Counted from the stretch's first letter, positions 9,975 through 19,378 are shown. The stretch is 36,663 nucleotides of DNA from Oligoflexia bacterium (GCA_015231325.1 JADGBS010000016.1:1-36663); one strand, 5' to 3'. Made by a program: numbers and translations. Notes: generated from the letters alone by a model not told the origin.

Positions 9975-10453
9975 CTGGAACCTGACTGTTCCGAAAACTC
10001 TTTAACATCTGCCGATGACAACCATAAATTTGGATCATCCACTAATGGCTCGTCATCGTCGACAACTGCTTGCTCTTGATATGCATTCGCCCAACGCATT
10101 TCTTTAGATTGCTTGGCAGTTTCTAAATGATCTTCGGCTGAATTATTGTTAACAGTTTCTGTACTAGCAGCTTGAATATCTTTTTTTACTTCTTTAATAT
10201 GTTTTCTTATTTTTTTCTCTTCTTGATGTGTTTTGGCAGCTTCGGTTATGCGAACACTGTTTATTACATTGGCGTTCGCTTGTTTGCTCTTAGCTTCCTG
10301 CGCATTATCTACTTCAAATTTATCATTGTTGGTAGAATAAAGAACATTTTTTTTTATCATTAAAACAACAACACATATAATAGATAAGCATACGATCAAA
10401 AACATCTTTGATGCTGATGGCATCTCTGCTTGATTACCATTTTTGTTTTTCAC
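9971..10453 (-). CDS. Single-pass membrane protein with a charged extra-membrane tail
   Basis: 160 aa; TM segment MFLIVCLSIICVVVLMI near the N-terminus, then a K/E/Q/A-rich region and an acidic C-terminus. First gene of the apparent operon. Confidence 0.62.
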   Translation of the reverse strand: MKNKNGNQAEMPSASKMFLIVCLSIICVVVLMIKKNVLYSTNNDKFEVDNAQEAKSKQANANVINSVRITEAAKTHQEEKKIRKHIKEVKKDIQAASTETVNNNSAEDHLETAKQSKEMRWANAYQEQAVVDDDEPLVDDPNLWLSSADVKEFSEQSGSR

Positions 10454-10604
10454 TCTGTGCTCACCCTAGAATTGACATTTTTAATCTTTTACAAATTTTA
10501 TTTTAGGGACAATACATACAATTTCCATGATTGTCTATTTTAAAAGGAAAAAAAACTACGAAACGGAGATGCCAGTGTAACTGGATATTTATGGTTAGCT
10601 GACT

Positions 10605-11416
10605 CGCAAAAATTTTTGTTATAGTAAAAACAGTCAGTATTCTTTCTCTTAAAATAGATGCTATTGCACCAGTTGATAGAAAGCGTCCACTGAATTTTTG
10701 ACAAAAAGAGGCATACAATTTGATTGCCCCTTACGGAGCATAGATACCACTTCTATGCCGCCTAAAAATATTTTGGCGGACTTGAAATTCTGAAATCCCA
10801 TCATTGGTCTTACAATGTTCTTTACTTTCCTATGGTCAGATTCGATACGATTATTGAGGTAATTGCATTGCCTTATCTCAATATTAATTTCCTTTTCTTC
10901 ATTAACGGCCTCAATTCCTGCTTTATTAGCGCCACTCTTATCGATATTGATTTTTTCTGGCGTGCCATTAGTTCTGATTGCCTTCTTAAAAAATCGCTTT
11001 GCAGCTTTAAGATTACGCTTTGCAGTTAGTAAGAAATCAACTGTATTCCCTCTTTGTCTATTGCTCTATAGAGGTATTTCCACTGACCTTTAATCTTTAT
11101 ATAGGTCTCATCCATTCTCCAGCTCTTACCTACAGGGTGCTTATATTTTCTAAACCTTTTTTCAACTTCAGGAGTATAGTTCAAAACCCAGAGATTAATT
11201 GTAGAATGATCTACTTCAATTCCTCGTTCTAACATCATCTCTTCAATATTTCTGTAGCTTAGGGGATAGGCCAAGTACCAACGAACGCAGAGTAAAATTA
11301 TATCTCATTGAAAATGTCGCCATTTGAAATCCATAATTCCTTCCTAGAATTAAGGTTATTACAATAATAGGACACCACATTTTAGATAAAGTGAATAATT
11401 TTTGCGACACAACCGC
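10605..11416 (-). mobile_element. IS6-family element (copy 2), nearly full length
   Basis: Left end (IS orientation) GGTTGTGTCGCAAAAATTATTCAC at about 11393-11416; right end ...AAAAATTTTTGCGA near 10607-10620. The end motif TTTTTGCGA(CA) also occurs at the right end of copy 1 (about 3459-3473). Confidence 0.7.
10661..11334 (-). pseudogene. IS6-family transposase copy 2 (in-frame stop plus 1-nt deletion)
   Basis: Starts MDFKWRHFQ*DIILLCVRWYLAYPLSYRNIEEMMLERGIEVDHSTI (TGA at 11305-11307). Compared with copy 1 it lost one A near 11045 (GGAAATAC to GGAATAC), then continues to ...NSVDAFYQLVQ*. Confidence 0.88.
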
Positions 11417-11491
11417 TGAAGGCCATGATCAAAGTTGGACTAGGGGGTGAGTAGTTACTAGAAAATAATCTTAAAAACTACCAAAATTAAT

Positions 11492-12319
11492 TTATCGTTG
11501 ATACTTATTTATACTTGATTCGATAAAGCTATCTCTAATTTTTTCGATTTCCTTCCAAATGTTTTCAGCATCATTTTTATGTTCACTATAAAAACGATGA
11601 GAAAACATCAAAAAATAATCTTTCGAGGTAATCGGAGGTGTCATTTTTATGACACCCATTACATCATTGCGCTTAAGATAGGAATCTCCCGTAAGTTCCA
11701 ACGTCGCGTAGGCACAAATCCTATTCTTTATCAATTTTTCAATATTCTGTTCTGTTGTTTTCGCATCAGAATCCACAGAAAGTCCCAATTTTTTTAGATC
11801 GGCACCAATTGAAAATGAAAAATTAATGCCCACATTAGATTTACACCCACTAAGCACTTTGCCATCCCAAACAATTGGCGAATCCTCTTTCTTGTAAAAA
11901 CTATAGTTTATAGATGTAATCCTGAAATTATGATTCGGTTTATTATCTATCATAGGATAAACCCCATTTTTAATGCGTTCCTCCTTGAAAGAAAAAATAA
12001 AAGTGCCATCAAGTTCATTTTTTTCCATATCAACTAAAAGCCGAGCTGCAGGAAGCCTCACAAATTCCACTTTTAGTCCTAAACTCTTTACAGCTCGATC
12101 GATCAGCTCAACCGCAAGACCAGGAGGAGAAACAGCAATAGTCCCATTGCCCATTTGGTATGGATAATTTTCATCATCAGAATAACCGAACTTAAATGGT
12201 TTATCACTTTTGCTATCTTTGAATTCTTTCGATTTTGAAACATCGCTCCCTTCAGAATCCAATATAGGCAAAGCAAACAAAGTAAACAGTGAAAAAATAA
12301 ATGTGATTACTACTTTCAT
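11492..12319 (-). CDS. Periplasmic substrate-binding protein, SBP_bac_3-like
   Basis: Signal peptide; FKFGYSDDENYPYQM...PPGLAVELIDRAVKSLGLKVEFVRLPAARLLVDMEKNELDGTFIFSFKEERI typical of amino-acid-type solute-binding domains. Confidence 0.78.
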   Translation of the reverse strand: MKVVITFIFSLFTLFALPILDSEGSDVSKSKEFKDSKSDKPFKFGYSDDENYPYQMGNGTIAVSPPGLAVELIDRAVKSLGLKVEFVRLPAARLLVDMEKNELDGTFIFSFKEERIKNGVYPMIDNKPNHNFRITSINYSFYKKEDSPIVWDGKVLSGCKSNVGINFSFSIGADLKKLGLSVDSDAKTTEQNIEKLIKNRICAYATLELTGDSYLKRNDVMGVIKMTPPITSKDYFLMFSHRFYSEHKNDAENIWKEIEKIRDSFIESSINKYQR

Positions 12320-12755
12320 ACTTCTCCTACAAACTAATCTATCTTTAGTAAATTACCAAGAAAAGACAAAAACTATGTACCTTTCTCGATATTAAATATT
12401 AACGATTAAAAGCATTCTAACATTTACTTAACAAATTCCAAAAGAATATTATTGATAATATTCAAGTATCAAAAACAACGTAAATCATCAAAACTCTACG
12501 TCAGCAAACCTAGTTTGGTATTATTTTAAAAAAATTATTTCTTTCAAATGTAAGTCCTTGTAAGAATTTTTTGGCTAGTCTTTTTGTTTTAACAATGTAA
12601 TTATTAACTGGATGAAAACTGTCGTTAAAATAAATCCAGAACAAGAATACGAGAAGGCAAAAAAATAATTTAAAATGCCTGCATAAATCAACTCTCGCGA
12701 GATAGTGTCTCATCTCTCTGCTTCCGTAGACAACATTATGACAGTGGCCAGAGTT

Positions 12756-12983
12756 TTAATGGAAAGAGAAGAGCGTAGACGCGGCCCCCCTTCCCTCAGG
12801 GATAAGCTGCAATTTTTCTTGATATCTTTCCGGCAAACGGATGGTTATTTTTCCCTGCTCTTTATGCTCGACTCTCGGACTGCCTGGGCGCTTACTTTTG
12901 GAATAATGGTTTTCGGCCTCGCCCTGTTCGATCAGTAGTTGTAATGCGTTTAGTTCCCTTGCGATTTTATCTTCACTTTCCAT
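12756..12983 (-). CDS. Small ORF downstream of the AbiE pair, unknown function
   Basis: 75 aa, 27 nt downstream of AbiEii on the same strand; contains KITIRLPERYQEKL, weakly reminiscent of ribbon-helix-helix strands. Confidence 0.4.
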   Translation of the reverse strand: MESEDKIARELNALQLLIEQGEAENHYSKSKRPGSPRVEHKEQGKITIRLPERYQEKLQLIPEGRGAASTLFSFH

Positions 12984-13010
12984 ATTAATAATTTATGAAT
13001 TTCCTTTTCC

Positions 13011-13850
13011 TTATAGGGTTTTTAGAAAACCGATTATTTCGTTGAATATTTCAAATGTTAGGGGAAGCTTTAAATTTTTAAATCTTTTTATTTTTTGTAT
13101 TTCCAATTCATCGGCGTAGTCTTTATCACTTAAAATCTCAATTATATTCTCCATGCGAAAGTTGGTGCCTCTTCTCTTAAAGCAGCGATCTATTGCGGCC
13201 TTAATCTTATTTTTGTCGAAACCCAATTTAATCAAATTCCAAAGATCGATAAAATCTTTTAAGCGGGTGTTTCCGGTCTTGAACCTAACCACCGTTTCCA
13301 ACTTTTCTGCGAAGATAAATTCTGGGGGATAGATCTTGATGGATAAATTGGCAACATCATCCTTTATTAGGAAAACATCGCTCGCGGGTATCGCTATATC
13401 GGAAACATCATCACCCGCGCAGACATCAATTGTTAACAACTGCGGATTGGGACGGCCAAAAAAAGACCATTTTATTTCAAAGCGATCTCCTCCGTATGGG
13501 GTATCTCTTTCCATCGAAGTTTTGGAGATCTTTGAATACTTAAAACCATCATGCAAATTAACTTTAATCGCATTTAAAAATATTTGATCGCACTCATCAA
13601 CCGGCATTCCCTTTACTAATAAATCAATATCGGTGGTAAAGCGCGGTACTTCCAGTTTAGAATATTTTCTTAAGATCAAACTGCCGCCTTTCCACACAAA
13701 GCAAATACTTGAATCGATATGCAACAATCTGGCCAAAAATCTTTCCTGCGACAGCAGCAACTGTGCTTGGGTGATATGCAGACCTAAACTTTTGGAGATG
13801 GCCGTTAATTCATTTTTTAGTTCTACTTCATTCCATTTCATCTCATCCAA
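13011..13850 (-). CDS. abiEii: AbiEii-type nucleotidyltransferase toxin
   Basis: FVWKGGSLILRKYSKLEVPRFTTDIDLLVKG (GGs.l...R.T.DIDL motif) and FAEKLETVVRF..GNTRLKDFIDLWNL, typical of the AbiEii/AbiGii nucleotidyltransferase family. Confidence 0.88.
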   Translation of the reverse strand: MDEMKWNEVELKNELTAISKSLGLHITQAQLLLSQERFLARLLHIDSSICFVWKGGSLILRKYSKLEVPRFTTDIDLLVKGMPVDECDQIFLNAIKVNLHDGFKYSKISKTSMERDTPYGGDRFEIKWSFFGRPNPQLLTIDVCAGDDVSDIAIPASDVFLIKDDVANLSIKIYPPEFIFAEKLETVVRFKTGNTRLKDFIDLWNLIKLGFDKNKIKAAIDRCFKRRGTNFRMENIIEILSDKDYADELEIQKIKRFKNLKLPLTFEIFNEIIGFLKTL

Positions 13851-14428
13851 ACCTCGAACAGAAGTTCTAAACTATTCTTTATCCTGAAACCGACGGCCAA
13901 CTTTTTTAGTTTGGTGGTCTCAATAATAAGACCCTTCTTTTTGGCCTCGTTAATAACTTGCAATACAAATGACAAGGATTCCTTTTTCCTGAGTAAATCG
14001 ATAATGGTTCTCTCTAGGGTAGTAACGGGAATCCCATTCATATCGGTTATCCCCTTCCTTAAAAGACAACTTTTAACTCGGTGGAGGGTAACATCCTCCA
14101 TCTTTTTCTTGGGGGTGTTTTCGCTGGGGACCAATAAATCGATACACTCCGGCAGCTCTTCAATTAGATCGTACAACCTAAGCGCGGTTCTTAATCCGAC
14201 TATGGCATTAGGAAATGCCGCTAATTTTTCTTTGATTAAAAACTCAAAATCAACCGACTGCTTATCCGCGAAAAGGTACACCCCATGGGCAATTCTCTGG
14301 ATGACCCCTTTCCTTAAGTAATACTCCAGATGTTGATGGGAAAGTTTATGTTTTAAGGCATCTCTGGCGGTAAAGGTGCTCTCTTTGCTCTTACGCAAAA
14401 TATCTATTTTAAGTCCTTTTTCTTTCAC
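13838..14428 (-). CDS. abiEi: AbiEi-type antitoxin / transcriptional regulator
   Basis: TFTARDALKHKLSHQHLEYYLRKGVIQRIAHGVYLFADKQSVDFEFLIKEKLAAFPNAIVGLRTALRLYDL...VTTLERTIIDLL; GTG start; overlaps the toxin gene by 13 nt. Confidence 0.87.
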   Translation of the reverse strand: MKEKGLKIDILRKSKESTFTARDALKHKLSHQHLEYYLRKGVIQRIAHGVYLFADKQSVDFEFLIKEKLAAFPNAIVGLRTALRLYDLIEELPECIDLLVPSENTPKKKMEDVTLHRVKSCLLRKGITDMNGIPVTTLERTIIDLLRKKESLSFVLQVINEAKKKGLIIETTKLKKLAVGFRIKNSLELLFEVWMR

Positions 14429-14454
14429 TTTACCTTTTCCCTCGTTATTATAGT

Positions 14455-14487
14455 ATTAGGATGTAATTAACTATACTATATCCTAAT
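14455..14487. promoter_or_regulatory. Inverted repeat upstream of abiEi (candidate AbiEi operator)
   Basis: ATTAGGAT (14455-14462) and ATCCTAAT (14480-14487), perfect 8-bp arms. On the minus strand a TATAAT -10-like hexamer lies just downstream, so the repeat would overlap the -35 region. Confidence 0.55.
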
Positions 14488-14720
14488 TCTATAACTACCT
14501 ACCTCTAAAAGCAACCCCCTCTATCACTGCTTCTTTCATGCTAAAAAAGGCCATTAGTTATGCCAATAAAAAAAACAAAACGCACTGAAATAGCGCAGCA
14601 TTAAGAATGTTAGAAACTTATCCCTGCATTGGCAATGCTATACTATGATAATAGTTTCATCGTCAATGATATATTCTTTGTCTCTTAATCAGTACGAGAC
14701 ATAAATTCTGTCATAAATGA

Positions 14721-15773
14721 TCACAGGTTCAGTCCATCTAAGTAATCAACAACCTTTTTCATACGAAAATTGAACGTAATTGAACTAATTATATGTCCAT
14801 TTTGTAAATACTCAACCTGCGGACGCTTATAACTTTCCCATAACTCAAGCTGGTTTTTAATAGGAACATCCTTGTCTTTTAAATCAACAAACATCAGGAT
14901 GTTCTCTGGACCTCGCTGATATGGGTTATTGAGTGGATCAACGGTAAACTCTTTTTTTGCTAGCTCCAGAAATTGATCGCGATCAATATTTAGTTCCCGC
15001 AATTGACGCTCGCGATAATTTTTCAAAAAAATAAGCGGCCCATAGGTTAGGATTTCTGGGATATTTCCTCCGCCAACATGAATTACCGCAGCTTTGGTAC
15101 GCAAATCGCTATTAAAAGACAATGCCGAAAAAACCCCTCCCATACTTTGCCCGGTCAATATTAGTTGTTCCCCATTAACACCTGGAAGTAGTGGGGCCAC
15201 GTCGAGCGCTTCCTTCACCCTCAGCAGATAATTGATCATTATCTTATTAATTTTTGCTAAAGAAATTGAAGTATCAAAAATATTATCCTCGAAAGGGACT
15301 AAAATTGCGTTATACCCTTTTCGATTTAAATACCTACAGAATATATAATCTATAGGGTTGATAGCGACTATTGGCGGCAATACTAACACCGTAGGCCTGT
15401 TTAGGGATGAAGACGAATGCGGTCTGCGAGCAGAAGTACTTTGAAAATAGAAAAGAGACAAGGTTGTGCTCTTTTTAGTAAATTTATCTGTATGTAAATA
15501 CTTAACTAAATAGATATTAGAAAATAGCGACATGAATACTCTATTAATCTGAGATGTTTCTTGAATAGGAATTCTATAGTTGTCCAGATAAGTTAAATTG
15601 CTTCCGCCAGCAACAAAAGCATCAGTAGAATCAGTAGAATCAGTAGAATCAATAAGATTGATAGGATCAAATGCAGCATAGTTGTTACTTAAATTTGCCA
15701 GTGCTAGTAAAGAGACAAACACCAAAATAAGAACAATTGAAAATTGTCTGTTACTCATTTTCCCTCCTCTCAT
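14721..15773 (-). CDS. Exported alpha/beta hydrolase
   Basis: Hydrophobic N-terminus, VLVLPPIVAINPIDYIFCRYLNRKGYNAILVPF, nucleophile elbow ILTGQSMGGVFSAL, late His in YLQNGHIIS. Contains a DSTDSTDSTDA tandem repeat near the N-terminus. Confidence 0.78.
   Translation of the reverse strand: MRGGKMSNRQFSIVLILVFVSLLALANLSNNYAAFDPINLIDSTDSTDSTDAFVAGGSNLTYLDNYRIPIQETSQINRVFMSLFSNIYLVKYLHTDKFTKKSTTLSLFYFQSTSARRPHSSSSLNRPTVLVLPPIVAINPIDYIFCRYLNRKGYNAILVPFEDNIFDTSISLAKINKIMINYLLRVKEALDVAPLLPGVNGEQLILTGQSMGGVFSALSFNSDLRTKAAVIHVGGGNIPEILTYGPLIFLKNYRERQLRELNIDRDQFLELAKKEFTVDPLNNPYQRGPENILMFVDLKDKDVPIKNQLELWESYKRPQVEYLQNGHIISSITFNFRMKKVVDYLDGLNL
15621..15650. repeat. Tandem 9-bp microsatellite (ATCAGTAGA x3 plus partial)
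   Basis: atcagtagaatcagtagaatcagtagaatc read directly from the sequence; in frame, encodes (DST)n. Confidence 0.9.
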
Positions 15774-15955
15774 TCTCGAATTTTATAGACATGGTCTATT
15801 TTTAGAGTATCTGGAATTTTTTTAAAGATCCACAATTTTCATAAAAAATATATATAAACGATCATGTGGATCTGCCCATTTTCAGCAATTTTTACAGTAA
15901 TATGGATAGGGGGGACTGCGCGGACATGCAGAAAAAATAGGATTAGACGTCCCAG

Positions 15956-16717
15956 TTATAAATTAAAAACTGACTCAAATATTGTCACAACAATTTTTTC
16001 AATGTAAGGGGCAGCTATGCTTGGAAGAATATCAATAGATGGTGTAACCTGAGTAACAGAATAACTAAGATAACGATTGTTGTCTTTATCTAATTTTATA
16101 AACATTCTACCGTATTTATTTTTGACTCCGACTGCGTCCATAAATTTTTCGCCAAATTCAGGAAAATCGTGTTGTCCTTTGACTAATTCATACTCGTAGG
16201 CAACCTCTGAATCCTCAATGGGAGATGGTGAAAGTTGGCGATAAGCAACAACTTCTTTTATTTCAGTACTCCAAAAAGGAAAAGGGGCCTCACCATAATA
16301 GTGGTCGAATTGAGTAATAAGCTTAGGATGTTTATTTTCGTACACGGCAGATATTGTCTTTGAACGAACCATGCGAATTGATTCTCTCCCTTGCAAAAAT
16401 TCTGCCCAACGATCGAAATTTAAATAATGTTCAGTCAGAGCATCGGCATTAGAAAAAGCGCTTTCATCGATACTGGCAAAGAGAGTCACTTGGATATAAC
16501 GAGTACTTCCATCGTAGACAATGTCGGTTTTAGAACAATAGGCATTAATATTGAAGCAGTCGCTTGGAGGAGTAGGAAATTTGACCACACTTATCTCAGG
16601 AGTATTGGCCCATGCATAAACATTGCTTGTAACAAATAGAGCACAAATAGCAGATAGTATCAACCGTAGTGATACTAAAGCAGGAATAATAATAAAAAAA
16701 ATAATTCTTTTTGTCAT
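15956..16717 (-). CDS. Exported START/SRPBCC-like protein (putative)
   Basis: Signal peptide, then YIQVTLFASIDESAFSNADALTEHYLNFDRWAEFLQG...SAVYENKHPKLITQFDHYYGEAPFPFWSTEIKEVVAYRQLSP, consistent with a START-like fold. Confidence 0.5.
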   Translation of the reverse strand: MTKRIIFFIIIPALVSLRLILSAICALFVTSNVYAWANTPEISVVKFPTPPSDCFNINAYCSKTDIVYDGSTRYIQVTLFASIDESAFSNADALTEHYLNFDRWAEFLQGRESIRMVRSKTISAVYENKHPKLITQFDHYYGEAPFPFWSTEIKEVVAYRQLSPSPIEDSEVAYEYELVKGQHDFPEFGEKFMDAVGVKNKYGRMFIKLDKDNNRYLSYSVTQVTPSIDILPSIAAPYIEKIVVTIFESVFNL

Positions 16718-16752
16718 TTAGTTGAATCTCCATTTTATTTTCAAGAATTTAC

Positions 16753-17847
16753 TTAAAGAAACATAGATTCTCCCACCGCCAACACCACTAATTTTTTTTC
16801 AAACAATCTGTCTTGATTAAGATTCCACGCCTCATATAGTCTATTAATCGGTTCTATAAATTTTTCAGAACCAAATCTAAAAATCCCCCAATGCATTGGA
16901 ATAAAGAGATGAGCATCCAGATCAATAAATGCTTCCACTGCCGAAGCTGATCCCATATGACCAGCTTTGTCTACCAAATCTGCAGGTTCATTTGGAGCTA
17001 TGGGCATCAAAGCAGCATCAATCGATTTCACATTCTTAGCAATCTCTTTAAAATGAGGCGAATAATTTGTATCCCCAGCGAAATAAATTTTTTTCTCATT
17101 ATTCTCTATCAGCCAACTACCCCAAGCGGTTTTACCAATATCGAAAGCACCCCTGCCAGATATGTGATTTGCCGGCAAGAAAGTGATATGAACCTTCTGT
17201 TCTACTCCTGGCACATCTATCGTTTGCTGTTCTCCCCAAATAAATTCAACAACTTTTTTATAGTCATATTTATCAAACCACTTTTTTACTCCCTTAGGCA
17301 CTAACATCAGTGGTGGATTATCTCTGTTCATCATATTTTTAAACGAGGAAAATTCCATATGATCAGGATGATTATGGGATATAATTACTACATCAATTTT
17401 TGATGGTAATTGATCAAAAGCAATTCCAGGTTCAAGCATGCGCGTATAGTAAACAGGGAATAAATCTCCAAAAATAGGATCGGTAAGAATATTGATTCCA
17501 CTCAACTGAATAAGAAAAGTAGCGTGACCAATCAAAGTAATCTTGGCATCATCACTGCTTTGCGCAACAGTAGCTGGTTTAAACCACTGCTCTTTTTCTT
17601 CAGTGTTACTGAAAAAATCATCTGTATATCGAGAAAGAGTCCTAAAAAAAATATTAATACCATTCCACAGATAAAGAGAATCAATACCCGGATATTCTGG
17701 CGGAGAATGAAAATGCCTACCATCGAATTCTAATTGCGGACCATTATAGTGAGAAGTACTATCGGTAATTTCAAGCGCGAACGATTGCGATAATATTATA
17801 GAAAATAGTAGAATGGAAAAAAGCAGAGAAAGCGTATTTTTTTTCAT
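16753..17847 (-). CDS. Exported metallo-beta-lactamase-fold hydrolase, NAPE-PLD/UlaG-like
   Basis: ITLIGHATFLIQLSGINILTDPIFGD, HxHxDH motif SHNHPDHM, LPANHISGRGAFD..TAWGSWLIE..EKKIYFAGDTNYSPHF, FIPMHWGIFRF; signal peptide. Confidence 0.88.
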   Translation of the reverse strand: MKKNTLSLLFSILLFSIILSQSFALEITDSTSHYNGPQLEFDGRHFHSPPEYPGIDSLYLWNGINIFFRTLSRYTDDFFSNTEEKEQWFKPATVAQSSDDAKITLIGHATFLIQLSGINILTDPIFGDLFPVYYTRMLEPGIAFDQLPSKIDVVIISHNHPDHMEFSSFKNMMNRDNPPLMLVPKGVKKWFDKYDYKKVVEFIWGEQQTIDVPGVEQKVHITFLPANHISGRGAFDIGKTAWGSWLIENNEKKIYFAGDTNYSPHFKEIAKNVKSIDAALMPIAPNEPADLVDKAGHMGSASAVEAFIDLDAHLFIPMHWGIFRFGSEKFIEPINRLYEAWNLNQDRLFEKKLVVLAVGESMFL

Positions 17848-18139
17848 AAAACAAACTCCTTTTAAAGTTAACTAAAACTATATTGTGGCAAAAAGAATGA
17901 CAAGAAAAATTTCATACACCCCTCGTCTTAGTTTTTCTCGCTATATTACCTGGGAGGGGGGAATGGGAGGAGGTATTGACCTCACAACTTAGACGTGCTT
18001 CAATTTCAATAAGTATCAATTAAGTACCAATATAGAAGAGGAGCCTGCAAAATTAAGTATTTGTTAATTCTTTCTGGTGATTTAGATTCTTACTTTGCAA
18101 TATCGTTGCTTTTTTCGAAGATGTTGTTTAGGAGATATA

Positions 18140-19378
18140 TTGAAAACTAATAATTCAATTAGCACTCCATCCCGCAAAGGATGGATAAATCGAACAGTCA
18201 TTGGGATCGGTTTGGCATCGCTATTCAGCGACTGGTCTCATGAAATTGCTACAACCGTTCTCCCGGCCTTTTTAGCAACAATGGGTGTATCTGCATTGTG
18301 GCTAGGGTTGATAGAAGGCATTTCCGATGGCCTCTCCAGTTTTGCCAAAATGGGATCGGGATATTATACGGACAAACTTCAGCGCAGAAAACCCATTGCT
18401 ATCATTGGGTATTTAATTACTGCACTGGGCACAGCATCCTTTGCTTTTGCCACAACCGCATGGCATGTACTACTTGCACGTTCGATGGCCTGGTTAGGAC
18501 GCGGAGTTCGCACGCCAATACGCAAGGCCTTATTGGCCGGATCGGTAACCAGAGAAACCTATGGCCGGGCCTTTGGATTTGAACGAATGATGGATACCTG
18601 TGGCGCAATCGTTGGTCCGGCATCTGCATTTTTTCTTCTTCAAATACTCAACCATAATTATTCTATGCTTTTTACACTAACGCTCATCCCTGGTTTACTA
18701 GCAGCAGCGCTTATCGCTTTTGCTGTAAAAGAAAAATTACGAATGCCAGTGCCACACATTTCGTTTGGCGAAAGACTACGGCTGCTACCCCCAGCATTTC
18801 ATAAATTTCTAATTGCCGTCGGATTATTTGGCGCTGGAGATTTTGCACACACTTTACTTATCTTACTGGCAACTCAAAAACTTATCCCCGTAATGGGCAT
18901 GACCAAGGCAGCGAGCACCGCCGCCGCACTCTACGTTTGGCATAACATAATTTATGCTACATTTTCATTTATTGCCGGTGGCCTTGCTGATCGTTTTAAA
19001 AAAAATTATGTACTTGCAGCAGGTTATTTTGTTGCAGTGATTATGGTTATAGCGATCATCATTTTGCCATCTACCATCTGGTCATTAGCGATTATTTTTA
19101 CCCTAGGTGGAATTTATATCGCTGTAGAGGAAACTGTCGAGGATTCCTTCTGTGCTGAGTTGGTTGATGAGTCTCATCATGGTATGGCATTTGGTATTCT
19201 TGCAACTGTAAATGGCATAGGGGACTTTTTATCAAGTATAGTGGTTGGTTTTCTGTGGAGCTGGGCCGGAACATCTGTCGCATTTGGGTATTCTGCTTTT
19301 CTATTTATTGCTGGCGCCTGGCTAATCAGCAGAACACAAATTACATCACCTAACGATGTCCGAAAAAAAAATCAATAG
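18140..19378 (+). CDS. MFS transporter
   Basis: Multiple TM helices with LASLFSDWSHEIATTVLPAFLATMGVSALWLGLIEGISDGLSSFAKMGSGYYTDKLQRRKP...GRGVRTPIRKALLAGSV. TTG at 18140 preceded by TTTAGGAGATA is a better start than 18095. Confidence 0.88.
   Translation: MKTNNSISTPSRKGWINRTVIGIGLASLFSDWSHEIATTVLPAFLATMGVSALWLGLIEGISDGLSSFAKMGSGYYTDKLQRRKPIAIIGYLITALGTASFAFATTAWHVLLARSMAWLGRGVRTPIRKALLAGSVTRETYGRAFGFERMMDTCGAIVGPASAFFLLQILNHNYSMLFTLTLIPGLLAAALIAFAVKEKLRMPVPHISFGERLRLLPPAFHKFLIAVGLFGAGDFAHTLLILLATQKLIPVMGMTKAASTAAALYVWHNIIYATFSFIAGGLADRFKKNYVLAAGYFVAVIMVIAIIILPSTIWSLAIIFTLGGIYIAVEETVEDSFCAELVDESHHGMAFGILATVNGIGDFLSSIVVGFLWSWAGTSVAFGYSAFLFIAGAWLISRTQITSPNDVRKKNQ

Noticed and set aside
12705-12938. 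77-aa plus-strand ORF
   Set aside because: Antisense to the small ORF after AbiEii; cannot be distinguished from chance, and the sense ORF has better operon context.
13911-14321. 136-aa plus-strand ORF
   Set aside because: Entirely antisense to abiEi, which is clearly coding.
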